The translations under genes were made by a program, and so were the position numbers. The notes below the pieces were generated by a model. The model did no database searches and had not been told where the DNA came from. It saw nothing but the letters and a program-made list of their open reading frames with translations. From the NCBI RefSeq assembly GCF_015832195.1, contig NW_024037374.1, positions 2,914,001-2,978,000 of the forward strand: DNA of 64,000 nt. The letters are read 5' to 3'. Source of the stretch: Motacilla alba alba (taxonomy: Eukaryota > Chordata > Aves > Passeriformes > Motacillidae). This document shows positions 1 to 10,821 of the stretch, one piece after another. How positions within the stretch are numbered: position 1 is the first letter of the stretch; each line of letters begins with the position of its first letter.

Positions 1-75
1 TTGGTTCCACGAGGCCCCACAGTGTCACAATGGCCCCTTGGTTTCATGAGGCCCTGAAGTGTCACGTTGGTCTCC
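1..75 (+). repeat. Block B minisatellite, edge copy
   Basis: One to two units of the 38-40 bp repeat (GGTTCCA, GAGGCCC, GTGTCACAATGG) run off the left edge of the window. The stretch from here to about 240 shows no gene or repeat that I recognise. Confidence 0.75.
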
Positions 76-239
76 ACAGAAAGGAAACTTCAGAGCCCCC
101 ATGTTCCCCTGTCTGTGACATCCCAGTGATGACAGCCCCAGCATTCCCTCCCCGAAGATGCTCCAAGGGAAGCGTCCAGAGCGACATCCAGTCAATGGAT
201 TTGATCTGCCACTGACCACTGATGAACTGCAGTCACCAG

Positions 240-640
240 GGGCCCAGATCAGACATACCTGCCTGTCCTGGCAGGTTTGTCTGGGAGCAACCCTTGGATA
301 TTTGAAATTTTGAATGTTGAATCCCAATTTCAGCCCTTTTTTTCCTGGAGGAGGAGGCCAGTTCTTTTCCATAGGAAGGAAAACACAGAGCCCCTGTCTT
401 TGGAAGGCAGGTTAGAGCCACCCTTCAGGAAAGAGGCCAAGGCCAGCCAGACCTGTCAGTAATGGCAGCTTTTCATCTAGTTTCGTCCACTTCTGGCCAT
501 GGAGTCCTAATTTTGGCCATGGATGCTTGGATGATAAGGACAATTCTTTTCCATTTGAAGCAAAGCCCAGAGCCCCAGTGTTTCAGGGGTACATGAGAAG
601 AGACCCTAAACATGCCAAGGGCAGTTGAACCAGTCACACC
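240..640 (+). repeat. Block A degenerate tandem repeat
   Basis: At least two degenerate units of roughly 130-190 bp. Each carries GCCAGCCAGACCTGTC, then TGTCTGGGAGCAA, CCTTGGATAT, GGAATCCCAATTT, and ends in GACAGTTCTTTTCCATAGGAAGG with AGAGCCCC. The same unit recurs at 3945-4330, 11690-12240, 25550-26150, 35175-35800 and 36075-36945, each time directly next to a block B array. Open frames through it are repeat frames, not genes. Confidence 0.8.
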
Positions 641-662
641 AAACCAACCAGACCTGTTCCCT

Positions 663-1850
663 AGTTTCCATGGGGCCCTGCAGTGTCACAATGATGATGT
701 CACATTGTATCCTTGGTTCCACAAGGCCCAGTTGTGTCGCACTTGACCCTTGTTTCCATGGGGCCCCATAGTGTCACAATGGTCCCTTGCTTCCATGAGG
801 CCTTGCAGGGTCACAGGGGTCTTCTTGGTACCACAATGTCATGATGGTCCCTTGGTTCCATGGGGACTCACAATGTCAGAAAAGTCTCCTTGGTTCCATG
901 AGGCCCTGCAGAGCCCCTTGATTCAATGAGGCCTCAAAGTGTAAAAATGGCCTCCAGGATCCCATGAGACCCCGCCGTGTCACAATGAACCTTTGGTTCC
1001 ATGATGCCCCAGAGTGTCACAATGGTATCCTTGGCTCCGTTGGACCCTTCATCCTACAGAGTCCCACAATGTTCTCTGTAGTCCCCGTGATTCCACGAGG
1101 CCCTGCCATGCTATAATGGCCCCTTGGTTCCAGTGGTTCCCAAAGTGTCAGAACAGTCTCCATTGTTCCATGAGGCTCCTCAAAGTCATTGTGGTGCCCT
1201 TCGTTCCACGGGCCCCACAGTGGAACAACGGACTCTTGGTTCCATGCGGTTCCTCAGTCACAATGGTCTCCTTGGATCCGCAGTGTCACAGTGGCCCCTT
1301 GGCTCCATGTGGCCACGCAGTGTCACAATGGCTCATGGTTCCATTGAGGCCCCACAGTTTAACAATGGACCCTTGGTTCCACCAGGCCTTGCTGTGTCAC
1401 AATGGACCCTTGGTTCCATGAGCTTTCCCACTGCCAACAGCAGTCTCCTTGGCTCTGCAGTGTCACCATGGTCCCTTTGTCCCATGAAGTTCTGTGGTAG
1501 AACATGGTCACCGTGGTTCCATGAGGTTCTGCAGTGTCACAATTGACCCATGGTTCCACGAGTCCTTGCTGTGTCAGAATGGTCACCAAGAGGTTTCTCA
1601 GTGTCACAATGGTCTCCTTGGATCTGCAGTGTCACCGTGGACCATTGGTTCAATGTGGCCCCAATGTGCCAAAATGGATTTTGGTTCCATGGGGTTCTGC
1701 AGAGTCACAATGTTTAAATTGGAGCACCTTCTCAGACTGGCCATGCCGGCAAGGCCACAGACCAATTTACCTTTTGTTCCAATTTAACTTTGTTCCATGA
1801 GTTTTCACAGTGTCACAGTTGACTCCTTAGATCTTTGAGGCCCTGCCATC
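663..1850 (+). repeat. Block B 38-40 bp minisatellite array
   Basis: About 30 degenerate units in one direction, each reading roughly CTTGGTTCCATGAGGCCC then GCAGTGTCACAATGGT. Short insertions and deletions shift the register, so the many open frames of 60-150 codons here are incidental. It directly follows block A, as at other loci in the window. Confidence 0.9.
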
Positions 1851-2165
1851 ACCAAATCTCCAAAATATCGGAACAGGACTCCTTAACACTAATTTGCTCT
1901 TTAAGACAGTATCATTTATTCAGGCCTGAGGTCCAGTGAGGGATAACTCCTAACCTTCTGTGGACATGTAATTCTACCAGTGTGTTGCTTATATACAGTC
2001 ACTAAATGTGTATTACCACTTACCCGTTACCATAAAACTGACCCCAAGTTCCCAGATTCAGTCCTTCCTTTTTCCGTCACTGCATTCCTGAGCTAGGTGT
2101 CTTCTTGTGGTCTTCCAACCATCCTCGCTGGGAAAGCAGGCCCTGCATGCCTTGTTCTTGTGCTA
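1850..2165 (-). mobile_element. LTR promoter/polyadenylation region (ERV, boundaries uncertain)
   Basis: Read on the - strand, a TATA-type box (GTATATAAGC, about 1986-1996) is followed about 70 bp later by AATAAA (complement of TTTATT at 1914-1919) and a T/G-rich stretch. This spacing is that of the U3-R part of a retroviral LTR. I could not define TG/CA ends or a target-site duplication, so the limits are approximate. Confidence 0.55.
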
Positions 2166-2209
2166 GAAGTTCACAGGCACGGTAAAAATTGAATTAACCC
2201 TTTTGGTAC

Positions 2210-2850
2210 CAAGGCCAAGGCTTTGTGTGGGCAGGCAGAGGCAGGCAGGAGGCAGAGCTGTCAGCAAAGGAAGGGGCCAGCCAGGTGGGGCAGCCGGGGC
2301 ATGACGACAGCCTGCAGGGACAGAGGCGCAGGGCAGGGACACTGTAGCACAGCCTGGGCTGCACAGGGCACAGGGATGGGCAGCAGCTGCAAGGCCCTGA
2401 CAGAGCCAACAGGGGCAGCACTTGGGCCATGGCTGCTGGCCCTGGGCCTGAGGCCACGAGGGGACAAGTGACCCTTGCAGGCCTGGGGCCTCATTGCCTC
2501 CTTGTCCCTGCTCAGCAGCCTGGCAGGGACCGCCCCATGCTCCTGCCCTTGGCATTGCACATCCCCACATGCCAGTGCCCATCCCGGGAAGAGCCCTGAG
2601 CAAGGAGGGAGGGACAGGATCTGCCTTGCCGGGGGCTGGGGCTCAGGCCTTGGCCCTTTGCATTCCTGAAACACATCCAGCTTTGCTCAGCACCAAGGAC
2701 ACCTTTCCCTTGCTTGTCCCCAGCTGTCATCACTGCCTCCAGTGTTCTGCTCTGGCTGGAACCTGGGGACACTTTCTCAGTTGTGTCCCTGACAGGGATC
2801 TCTTCAAAGTGCAAGAAACTTCAGTGTTTCAATGTAACTGAGTTCTTGAG
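2210..2850. repeat. Duplicated GC-rich segment (inverted copy near 15.5-15.8 kb)
   Basis: The stretches at 2215-2300 and 2640-2810 match, in inverted orientation, 15660-15770 and 15540-15640. They are also related to the OR-flank sequences near 32.7 and 49.9 kb (GACACTTTCTCAGTTGTGTCCC). No coding signal is convincing: the open frames on both strands are GC-driven and share no motif. Confidence 0.6.
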
Positions 2851-2854
2851 GGTT

Positions 2855-3125
2855 TTGTGACATCACTGAGGGGATTGTGACATCACCAGGTAGCTGTGTA
2901 ACATCATAGAGCAGGCTCTGACATCACAGGGTGACTTTGTGACATCACAGTTTTCTGTGATATCACAACACTGCTGTATGACATCACAGGGTGAAATAAT
3001 ATAGTTAGCTCTGTGACATCACAATGGCTGTGTGACATCACAGGGGTAGTGTGTCATGACAGAGAAGGCTGTGTGACATCCAAGGGTCTGTGTGACATCA
3101 CAGAGTCTGTGTGAGGTCACTGGGG
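2855..3125 (-). repeat. TGTGACATCACA short-period minisatellite
   Basis: About 14 copies of a 15-22 bp unit with core TGTGACATCACA separated by variable pyrimidine/purine spacers. The core is nearly self-complementary (TGATGTCA/TGACATCA), resembling the CRE/ATF consensus with an altered centre. Related arrays lie at 10090-10612, 14437-15165 and 62110-62300. The 100 bp that follow (3125-3240) carry a companion segment also found beside two of those arrays. Confidence 0.85.
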
Positions 3126-3239
3126 AGATCACTCCACCCCGGCCCCCCCTCACAGTTTACCCCAGAGGAGTCCAACACTGCTCCTGCACTGTGGTGTCCC
3201 CTGTTCCCCTGGGTCCTCTTGCCGGTGTCGCAATGATCG

Positions 3240-3945
3240 CTACATTGCATGGAATGTAGGGATCATTTTAACTCTGTGAGGCCCCATGGAACCAAGGGTC
3301 CATTGTCACCCTGCGGAGCCTCAGGGAATCGTGGAGACCATTGTGACACTTTGGGGTCTCATGGAGCCAAGGGGCCATTGGGACACTGTAGGGCACCATT
3401 GAACCAAGGAGACCATTGTGACACTGAGGGGACTCATGGGATCATGGAGACAGACCATTGTGGTGCTATGAGGGCCCATGGAATAGGCAAAGCATTGTGA
3501 CACTATGAGGCCCCATGGAACCCGTGAGACCATTGTGACCCTGGGGGTCCCCACAGAACCAAGAGGACCATTGTGATACTCTGGGGCCTGGTGAAACCAA
3601 GAGGCCTTTGTGACACTGCAGGGCTGCATGGAACCAAAACTCCAGGGTGACACAGAGGGGCCTCCTGTCATCAATGGTCCATTGTGACACTGTGGAGCCA
3701 AAGGAGACCATTGTGACACTGCAAACCCCAGGGTCCAAAGGTCCATTGTGACACTGTGGGCCTCATGGAACAGAGAAGTCATGTGTCAATGTGGGGCCTG
3801 GGGAACCACAGAGACCATTGTGACACTGCAAGGCCTCATGGAATCTTTGGGACTATTGTGACACTGCTGGACCCCATGGAATCAAGGCATCATTATGACA
3901 CTGCAGGGCCCCATAAAACCAAGGGAACATGGAACTGCTCTGGCT
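3240..3945 (-). repeat. Block B minisatellite array (reverse orientation)
   Basis: Roughly 18 units reading CCATTGTGACACTG then GGGGCCTCATGGAACCAAGG, the complement of the array at 663-1850. It passes directly into block A at about 3945, the same neighbour relation in mirror image. Confidence 0.9.
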
Positions 3946-4330
3946 TGGCATCCCAGGGGCCACCTGACTGGTCCAGCTGACCTTGGCATGTTGAGGGTCT
4001 CTTCTGGTAATGAAACAATGGAGCTCCGTGCTTTCCTTCCTATGGGAAAGATCTGTCCTGCTTCTCCATGCGCCCATGGTCAGAATTGGGATTTCACCTC
4101 CAAAATTCTATATGCAAAGACTGCTCCCAGACATAATCTGCATTACTGATAAGTCTGACTGGCCTTGGCCTAATGAGGCTCTCACCTGCCTTCTAAACAC
4201 AGGGAAGGCTCTGTGCTTTTCTTCCTATGGAAAAGAACTGTCCTTCTTGGCCAGGCACCCATGGCCAAATCGGGATTTCACCTCCAACATTGCCTACAGT
4301 GAGATACTGGAGGAGATTGTTGGCTCAAAA
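3945..4330 (-). repeat. Block A degenerate repeat (reverse orientation)
   Basis: Two to three units carrying TTCCTATGGGAAAGA, ATTTCACCTCCAA and AAGACTGCTCCCAGAC, the complement of the block A motifs. The segment ends at GGAGGAGATTG, after which a shared non-tandem segment begins. Confidence 0.8.
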
Positions 4331-4837
4331 CATTTTGTGTGTGGGGGAGGAAGGGGCAGGTCCAGCCTTGCCCTGCCCTGCAAGCCCAGCACTGCCCTGC
4401 CCTCAAAGCCCAATCCCCCCAGAGCCTCTATCCCAGCCCAGCAGTGGCTGCCAGGCCCTGGCACAGCACAGGCAATGCTCCACAGCCACCTCTGCAGCCC
4501 CCAGCCCAGCTCCTGAGGGACCAAATGAGCCCAAGGCCCACCTGGGGGAAGGGCCCAGGAAGACCAAGGAGTATTGAAGGCTGAGCACAAGGCAAGCACA
4601 CATCTTGACCCTACCTCCTCTTGGAATTTCCATCTGAACACTGCTGGAATCCAGGAGTTGGTAGCTGTGTGTGTGCTTCTCTGTATCTTTTTAGTCTTTC
4701 TCTCTTTCTGTGTCTTCTTCTTCTGTTTCTGTGCTCCTGTAAATTTTGATTATCATTAAATTGAACAGGCTTAGAGCTTTTGAAGTTGAATGGGCCAAGT
4801 CAATGCTTTGAGAAGGTTTTTTTGTTGATTGAATGTC
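4330..4837 (+). repeat. Shared LTR-like downstream segment of the A/B composite
   Basis: This segment recurs at 26150-26650 (+) and 9362-9670 (-), in each case next to block A or an LTR insertion. It contains CACACATCTTGACCC, TGCTGGAATCCAGGAG and a pyrimidine-rich run (CTTTCTCTCTTTCTGTGTC). A more divergent relative at 37690-38015 ends in CCAAAGTTCCTTGATTGTC, like the tail of an LTR. I read it as the R/U5-like end of a composite element whose 5' part holds blocks A and B; this is inference. Confidence 0.55.
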
Positions 4838-5883
4838 TGTCGTAGTTTGACATGTGAAGGAATTTTAAAAAGTAATACAAAACTTGTTGTGTAACTGACA
4901 ATCTGTTAAACCACTAAGATGCTGAACACGCCTCTGTGAAACACAGATGTTAAAGATGAAAAACCCAGGAACCTCCTCTTTCTTCTCCAGTCAACAAAAA
5001 AGTAGCAGGCCCCGGCCGCCATCTCAACCAAACCAAACCAAACCAAACCAAACCAAACCAAACCAAACCAAACCAAACCAAACCAAGCAACCCTGCTGTG
5101 GGCTGAGCTCCTTCCCCCCTCCCCAGGCTGCCCCCTCCTATTGGCCCCATTCTAACCAAACCAAACCCCAACAACTACCGAACAGGAAAACAAAAGAGGC
5201 TACAAAACCCAAACCAGAACAAAGCTAGCCACAGCTATTCAAATCTTACCATCAATGCCCCTCCCTCCAACACAACTCAAACCAAAAACCCCTACAACCT
5301 ACAACCCACCAAAAATAACCCTACAACTAAAATTAAACACAAAAAACCCCAAAACCAAACAGAAAACCAATCCTAACACGGCCCAACCACAACTTCCAGG
5401 ACAACTTACTGGCTGGTCAAGTGTTAACCCTTTCAATACTTTAATCCTCCCTCAATTAAAGAAAAACAAAATACAAGCATATAAAAAACAGCGTAAAACC
5501 ATCAAAGGTCATGAAGAAGAAATTTAATCCCCAAAAAAAAAGAAAAAGTTACCTTATTTTTAAAACTAAAATTCTCTTGTAAACTCTAAAGAAAAAAGTT
5601 TTTTCATTATAACACATAAAACTATAAAATATTAAAAATATTCAAAATAATAACTAGCTAGAAGTTTCAGATTTTGTTTCTTTACATTGTTTGTAAAAAA
5701 AAAGTTGTAAAGAAAAAATAAGTGTTTTAAAGAGTTCATTTTAATACTTACTACCTTTTTTCTTTTTATTACTTTTAATAAAATTTTCTTTATACCCTTT
5801 TAAAATGTTAAGCCTGCTTTACCTTTGTTGTAATCCTATCTCACAAGAAAATAAATATTTAAATAATTAACCAACAAGAAAAC
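4838..5883 (+). mobile_element. Long LTR-like repeat, copy 1, with AAACC pentamer run
   Basis: It begins TGTCGTAGTTTGACATG and ends near AAAACC. Its 5' 150 bp (CTGACAATCTGTTAAACC, GTGAAACACAGATGTTAAAG) and its A/T-rich 3' half are shared with copies at 7887-9361 (-), 22727-24750 (+) and 33680-35160 (-). A run of the pentamer AAACC occupies 5028-5085. The middle is GC-rich or AAACC-rich and differs between copies. No coding capacity is seen. I regard it as a solo long LTR of a passerine ERV family, without claiming a family name. Confidence 0.65.
5028..5085 (+). repeat. (AAACC)n simple repeat
   Basis: Eleven or so uninterrupted AAACC pentamers inside the LTR-like repeat. A shorter GGTTT version sits at the matching place in the inverted copy (9066-9175). 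Confidence 0.95.
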
Positions 5884-5884
5884 C

Positions 5885-6548
5885 TGTCGGGTCTCACCCC
5901 TGGATTGGGGTGACCCCAAAAGATGGAAAAGTCTCTCCTCCAACCCATGTCTTCAAAGAAAGTCTCAGTAGTCCTCTGTTGTCCGGTCTCAAGATAGTTT
6001 ATTGTAGGTTATCTAAAGATTTTTTTCCTGAACTGCTGTGGCCCGTTCAGCAGGTCAGACAAAGGCACACTGCCCTCCCAGGGGGCTGGTGCCATCTTTT
6101 ATATCATAAATTACGTACTACATGTTTATACTTTTTCCCCAGTGCCTACTATCTATATTGAATGGTGACTTTCTACTCTAGACCAATCTGTGAGTGCCAA
6201 CATCACCAAAGACATGGAGGCTAGGAAGGAGAAAGAAGGAGGACAGGGCACACCCAAAGCCCTCCACCTTAGAACCCCCGACCCCCATGTACAAAACTTG
6301 GACCCCTGCCTTCAAGGCTTAAAACCCCCTTGTACAGCACCCAAAAATGCTTCCTTTCACTTTGTGACTATTTCTACTACAATATCTAAACTTTCGTGAC
6401 TTCTTGTTCTTCCTGCAAAGTTGGGAAATGGTTCCATGGGTCAGATTCAAAGCCACGGGGGTTTCTAGCTGCATGCCAGGGTCTCAGATACTTCTGACCT
6501 GAGTCTGGAACATCCAAGTATGTCTGAGGGACATTCTGGGTTCCAACA
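5885..6548 (-). mobile_element. Solo ERV LTR
   Basis: On the - strand it starts TGTTGGAACCC (from 6548) and ends GAGACCCGACA (at 5885), giving TGT...ACA termini and a length of 664 bp. A TATA box (GATATAAAAG, near 6098) lies about 100 bp upstream of a polyadenylation signal (ACAATAAACT, near 6000), the normal U3-R-U5 order. It abuts the end of the preceding LTR-like repeat with no spacer. I see no target-site duplication and no internal sequence, so it is a solo LTR. Confidence 0.8.
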
Positions 6549-6609
6549 ATCGTTATCTAAAACTTCCTGTACGGAAATTCCTTGGGGGATGTGGGACACG
6601 TCCCATGCT

Positions 6610-7010
6610 GCTGGGACATCCCAGAGAGCTGAGGGAAGAGCTGTGATGGCGATTAAACTGTTCCAATGTTCAACTTGTGCTTGTTAGCAAGAAACCTTTC
6701 TGTGCCTCTGAGTGTCACCAGTCCCTGAGCCCAAAGGACACAAACCTGATGAGCTGTGGCTCCCACTGCAGGGGCACTTGGACCTTGGCTCTGCACAGGA
6801 GAGCTCTTCATCCACTTTCTCTCTTTTCCTCCCTCTGGGCATGGAGGGAGCCCTGACTTCCGCCTGTGACTCGTGTGTGCAAAGAGCAAATCTGGGCAGA
6901 ACCGGGGCAGGGAGGGTTTGGGGGGAGGCTTTGGGATGTGTGCAGGGCACAAAAGGTGTTTTCCATTGCTCTGAGACTGTCTGCTGTGGAAAGGGGATTT
7001 AATATGCAGC
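6610..7010 (+). repeat. Low-copy repeat shared with 63.0-63.3 kb
   Basis: TTTCTGTGCCTCTGAGT, CACAAACCTGATGAGCTG and CCCACTGCAG followed by GCACTTGGACCT occur in the same order and orientation at 63130-63240. The open frame at 6653-7066 on the opposite strand has no recognisable domain, and I do not call it a gene. The rest, to about 7380, shows nothing recognisable. Confidence 0.5.
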
Positions 7011-7389
7011 AGAGGAATGACTTTTGCAGGTGCAGCCTGAGCTGGAGGGAGCTCAGATTTGCACAAGGCTGCTCTGAGTGCCAGGCCTTGGATGGGGGAA
7101 ATGGTGGGGTGAGAGTAGGGACAGAGTCTGATGGATTGTCAGCCATGAAGGGTCTTGATTTTCATATCTATTCAAACTGCATGAGGAGGTACTTGGATTC
7201 AGTGTCAATTGGAGATTGCACATATCAATTTAGTAACAGGAAAAAAAACCTAAACAGGACATAAAGAAATCATTTCTCACTGTCTTTTTAAGTAGAATAT
7301 ATTCAGCTTGAAGACACTGATGGAATCTGTCTAATTAACCACAAAAGATTCGAAAACCTAAATCAAATTATTCCCAGAGGCTTGGCTTG

Positions 7390-7740
7390 TGAAGGTGTTC
7401 TGAATGTTAATGAGCCCTGGGACACTGAATTCCTGCACTGAAGAGCTGCAGGCTGAACAAGCCTCTGCAGCAGTACAATTCAGCAGCAGCCTCCAGGTTG
7501 CTGAGGATGTCAGCAGCCCCCACTGAGGCCATCCTTGGCCAGAGCCCGTGGGGGAATGGGCAGACAAGGAGAGCGTCCCTGGGGCTGGGCCAGCACAACT
7601 CAGAGGCACCAGCGGCTCCAGCTGGGAAATGGAGTGTGGAATGGGGCTGGGAGAGCCCTGCCTGGGCTGTGCCAAGCAGGACACACAAGCCCTGACCCCC
7701 ATCCCCCAAACAATTCTCTCAATGAGACATTGAAAAGGAA
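7390..7740 (+). repeat. Duplicated segment (inverted copy at 26780-27030)
   Basis: About 250 bp (GCTGAGGATGTCAGCAG to CCCCATCCCCCAAACA) match 26780-27030 in reverse complement with few differences. The piece from 7740 to 7886 (CTCAGGAGCTGAAAA, CCTTTACTGGGAA) matches the tail of the shared segment at 26650-26770. The three frames open across it are shadows of the same repeat. Confidence 0.7.
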
Positions 7741-7886
7741 TTACAATTGTTTGTGTTTTCTGGGTTGGACTCCCTGGAGAAATACCAACAAGAGATTCTC
7801 AGGAGCTGAAAACAACCAAACAGCCTTTACTGGGAATTTTAGAAAATCAGAGAACCTTTGGCAAAAGCTTTTTTTATGTCATTGTA

Positions 7887-9361
7887 GTGGTTTTGGTTTG
7901 TTAATTTAGGATTTTTCTAATTTTGCAGTTTCTAATTCATGTACTGATGAGTGTGGTGGGTTTTAGTGTGGGTAATATTTCTGTATTTATTATGTTGTGA
8001 GATAGGATTAGGAGAAAGGTAAGGTAAGCCTAATATTTTAGAAGGGTATAAAGAATTTTTTTAAAATGTAATAGAAGAAAAAAGATAGTAAGAATTAAAA
8101 TAAACTCTTCAGAACACTTTTTTTTCTTTACATTTTTTTTACTGTCAATGTAAATAAGCTAAACCAAAAATTTCTAGTTAGTTTACTATTTCTAGAATAG
8201 TCTTTTTAGCTTGCATAGGGAGAGAAGATTTTCTTGTTAGGGTTATGGAGATTTTTTACAAGAGGAAAAATACTTTTTGTGGTTCTTACTTTTGTTATGG
8301 ATAAAACTTGTCTGGGGAACTTTGTTATTGTGAAGTTGTTTTTTATTGCTACAAGCTTTTTTTTAGCTTGTTGATGGGCCATGTCTACTTATGGGGTATT
8401 GTTTCAAAGATGAGTTCTTTGATGGTAAAAGTTTTTATTATTTCCTTTAAAATTTATTTTTATCTCTGGGGAGAGAGATCTTCTCTTGGGGATACTAGAT
8501 TACTTTTTTTTCCTGTTTAAAATTTTCATGAAATTACAGGTTTTTTTACATATTTTATTTTATTATGGAGGGATTTTTTAATGTAATTTGAATATTTTAA
8601 TGTTTTTATAGTTTTATGTGTTATAATGAAAAAGAATTTTTTCTTTAAAATTTATAGCAATATTTTAGTTTTAAGAGTAAGGTATTTTTTTTTTAAATTT
8701 GGATTTAATTTCTTCTTTACTGACTTTGAAGGTTCTATTTTTTTTTTTTACCATGCTTGTATTTAGTTGTTTTTTTACTCGAAGGAGGACTGAAGTATTG
8801 CAAGGGTTAACACCTGACCCGCCAGTAACTTGTGGTGGAAGTTGTGGTTGGGTTGTGTTAGGATTGGTTTTATGTTGGTTTTTGGGTTTTTTGAGATTAA
8901 TTTCAGTTGTAGGGTTATTTTGTATGGGTTGTAGGTTGTAGGGGTCTTTGGTTTTAGTTGTGTTGGTGGGAGGGGACTTGATGGTAAGATTTGAATAGCT
9001 GTGGCTAGCTTTGTTCTGGTTGGGGTTTTGTAGCCTCTCTTGTTTTCCTGGTTGGTAGTTGTTGGGGTTTGGTTTGGTTTGAATGGGGCTGATGGGAGGG
9101 GGGCAGCCTGGGCAGGGGGGAAGGGGCTTGGCCCACAGCAGGGTTGCTTGGTTTGGTTTGGTTTGGTTGAGATGGGGGCTGGGGCCAGGGCCAGCAATTT
9201 CTTTGTTGACTAAAGAAGAAAGAGGAGGTTCCTGGGTTTTTTTGTCTTTAACATCTGTGTTTCACAGAGGCGTGTTCAGCATCTTAGTGGTTTAGCAGAT
9301 TGTCAGTTACACAAAAAGTTTTGAATTACTTTTTTAATTCTTCTCATGTCAAACTATGACA
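7887..9361 (-). mobile_element. Long LTR-like repeat, copy 2
   Basis: Reverse-oriented relative of the repeat at 4838-5883. On the - strand it starts TGTCATAGTTTGACATG at 9361 and ends near CCAAAACCA at 7887. It sits inside the shared segment that appears uninterrupted at 26630-26660, so the insertion is visible against an empty paralogous site. The sequence AATG is found on both sides, a possible short target-site duplication. The A/T-rich half holds no gene. Confidence 0.65.
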
Positions 9362-9670
9362 GACACATTCAATCAACAAAAAATATTTCTCAAGCATTGA
9401 CTTGACCCATTCAACTTCACAAACTCCAAGCCTGTCCAAATTAATGTTAATCAAAATTTGCAGGAGCTCAAAACAGAAGAAGAAGACACAGAAAGAGAGA
9501 AAGACAAAAAAGATACAGAGAAGCACACACACAGCTGCCAACTCCTGGATTCCAGCAGTGTTCAGATAGAAATTCCAAGAGGAGGTAGGGTCAAGATGTG
9601 TGCTTGCCTCGTGGTCAGCCTTCAATCCCCCTTGGTCTTCCTGGGTCCTTCCCCCATGTGTGACTTTGGG
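9362..9670 (-). repeat. Shared LTR-like segment (inverted copy of 4580-4837)
   Basis: Complement of the pyrimidine-rich segment described at 4330-4837, carrying the same TGTCTTCTTCTTCTG run and CCAGCAGTGTTCAG. It flanks the LTR-like repeat exactly as in copy 1. Confidence 0.75.
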
Positions 9671-10085
9671 TCATGACCCAAGCGCCAGCCCCTTATTATC
9701 TAAAAACTCTCAAACCTTTCTGTCTGTAGACTACCCTCAGGCAACTCCACGCAGCCTTCTGACTCCTTCTCTCTTCCTTCCGTGGCACCAGCTAACTCTT
9801 TCCTGTCCCTTGCACAACCACACGAGCCTGTCTCTCCCTCACACGACATCTCCCCTTTGCTGCCCCTCACACAACTGCTCAGCTCTTTTTCCCCACAGCA
9901 CAGCCTGCAGACTGCAGTTGATTCTCGGCCAGCTAACCCGCTCCTTTATAAACCCGCTCTTTATAAAACACATCCTATTAAGGGCAAGGCTTTTCCCACT
10001 CTTTGGAATTAGTCCAGCTGCAATTTATCAGGAGCAAGATAGCCTTCAGCACTATCTCTGTTCTCTTGACAATCTGTCCTCCCAC
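9670..10085 (+). promoter_or_regulatory. LTR-like promoter with two TATA boxes
   Basis: Two TATA-type boxes lie in tandem (CTTTATAAACC near 9948 and CTTTATAAAAC near 9958), preceded by a pyrimidine-rich, CA-rich stretch. About 50 bp downstream is GCTGCAATTTATCAGGAGC, which resembles avian ERV leader sequence. The whole looks like a U3-R fragment of an LTR. No coding region follows: the array at 10090 starts at once. Confidence 0.4.
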
Positions 10086-10089
10086 ACTC

Positions 10090-10612
10090 TGTGATGTCAC
10101 AGGCAGCTCTGTGATGTCACAACCCACTCTGTCATGTCTCAGCCTTCTCTGTGACATCACACAGCTTCTCTGTGATGGCACAGAGCCCTTATCTACGATG
10201 CCAGAGTCTTCTCTGTGGCCTCACAGCCTGTTCTGTGATGTCACACAGCCACCCTGGGATGTCACAGCCCACTTGGTGACATCACAACCTGTTCTATGAT
10301 GTCACACAACCAGCCAATGAATGTCACAGCCTGCCCTGTGATGTCACATCCTGATGTCAAAACTCACTTAGCATGTCAAACAGCACCTCGGTGGGCTCAC
10401 TGAACCACCCTGCAATGTCACAACATCTTCCGTGATGTAACACAGCCACCCTGTAATGTCACAGTACACTCTGTGACCTCACAGCTTGCTCTGTGATGTC
10501 ATGTTGCCACTCTGTGATGTCACAGCCTGCTCTGTGATGTCACGTAGTAACCCAGCGATGTCATAGCCTACTGTATGGTGTCACAACCTGGTCTGTGATG
10601 TCACACAAGCAC
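10090..10612 (+). repeat. TGTGATGTCACA short-period minisatellite
   Basis: About 25 units of roughly 20 bp, CTCTGTGATGTCACAGCC with drift (GTGACATCAC, GTGACCTCAC). Same family as 2855-3125 but in the opposite orientation. It ends directly against a CR1 fragment. Confidence 0.9.
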
Positions 10613-10613
10613 A

Positions 10614-10821
10614 GAATCACAGAATCACAAGGCTGGAAGAGATTGTTAAGATCATCAAGTCCAACACATGCCCTAACACCATCTCAACTAGACCACGGCA
10701 CTCAGTACTATATCCAGGCTTTTTGTAAACACATCCAGGAATGGTGACTCCCCCACCTCCCAGGGCAGACAATTCCAGTACTTTATCACTTTTCCAGTAA
10801 AAGCTTTTCCTAATATCTAAT
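10614..10821 (-). mobile_element. CR1 LINE 3' fragment
   Basis: It begins with the direct repeat CAGAATCACAGAATCACAAGG, the complement of the CR1 3' end. It continues with the conserved 3'-end motif (GATCATCAAGTCCAAC) and CR1 3' UTR sequence (CTTCCTAATATCTAA type). It is 5' truncated by the LTR that starts at 10822. Confidence 0.85.

Noticed and set aside
663..1850. CRISPR-like array
   Set aside because: The repeats are degenerate, have no unique spacers of constant length, and lie in a vertebrate genome.
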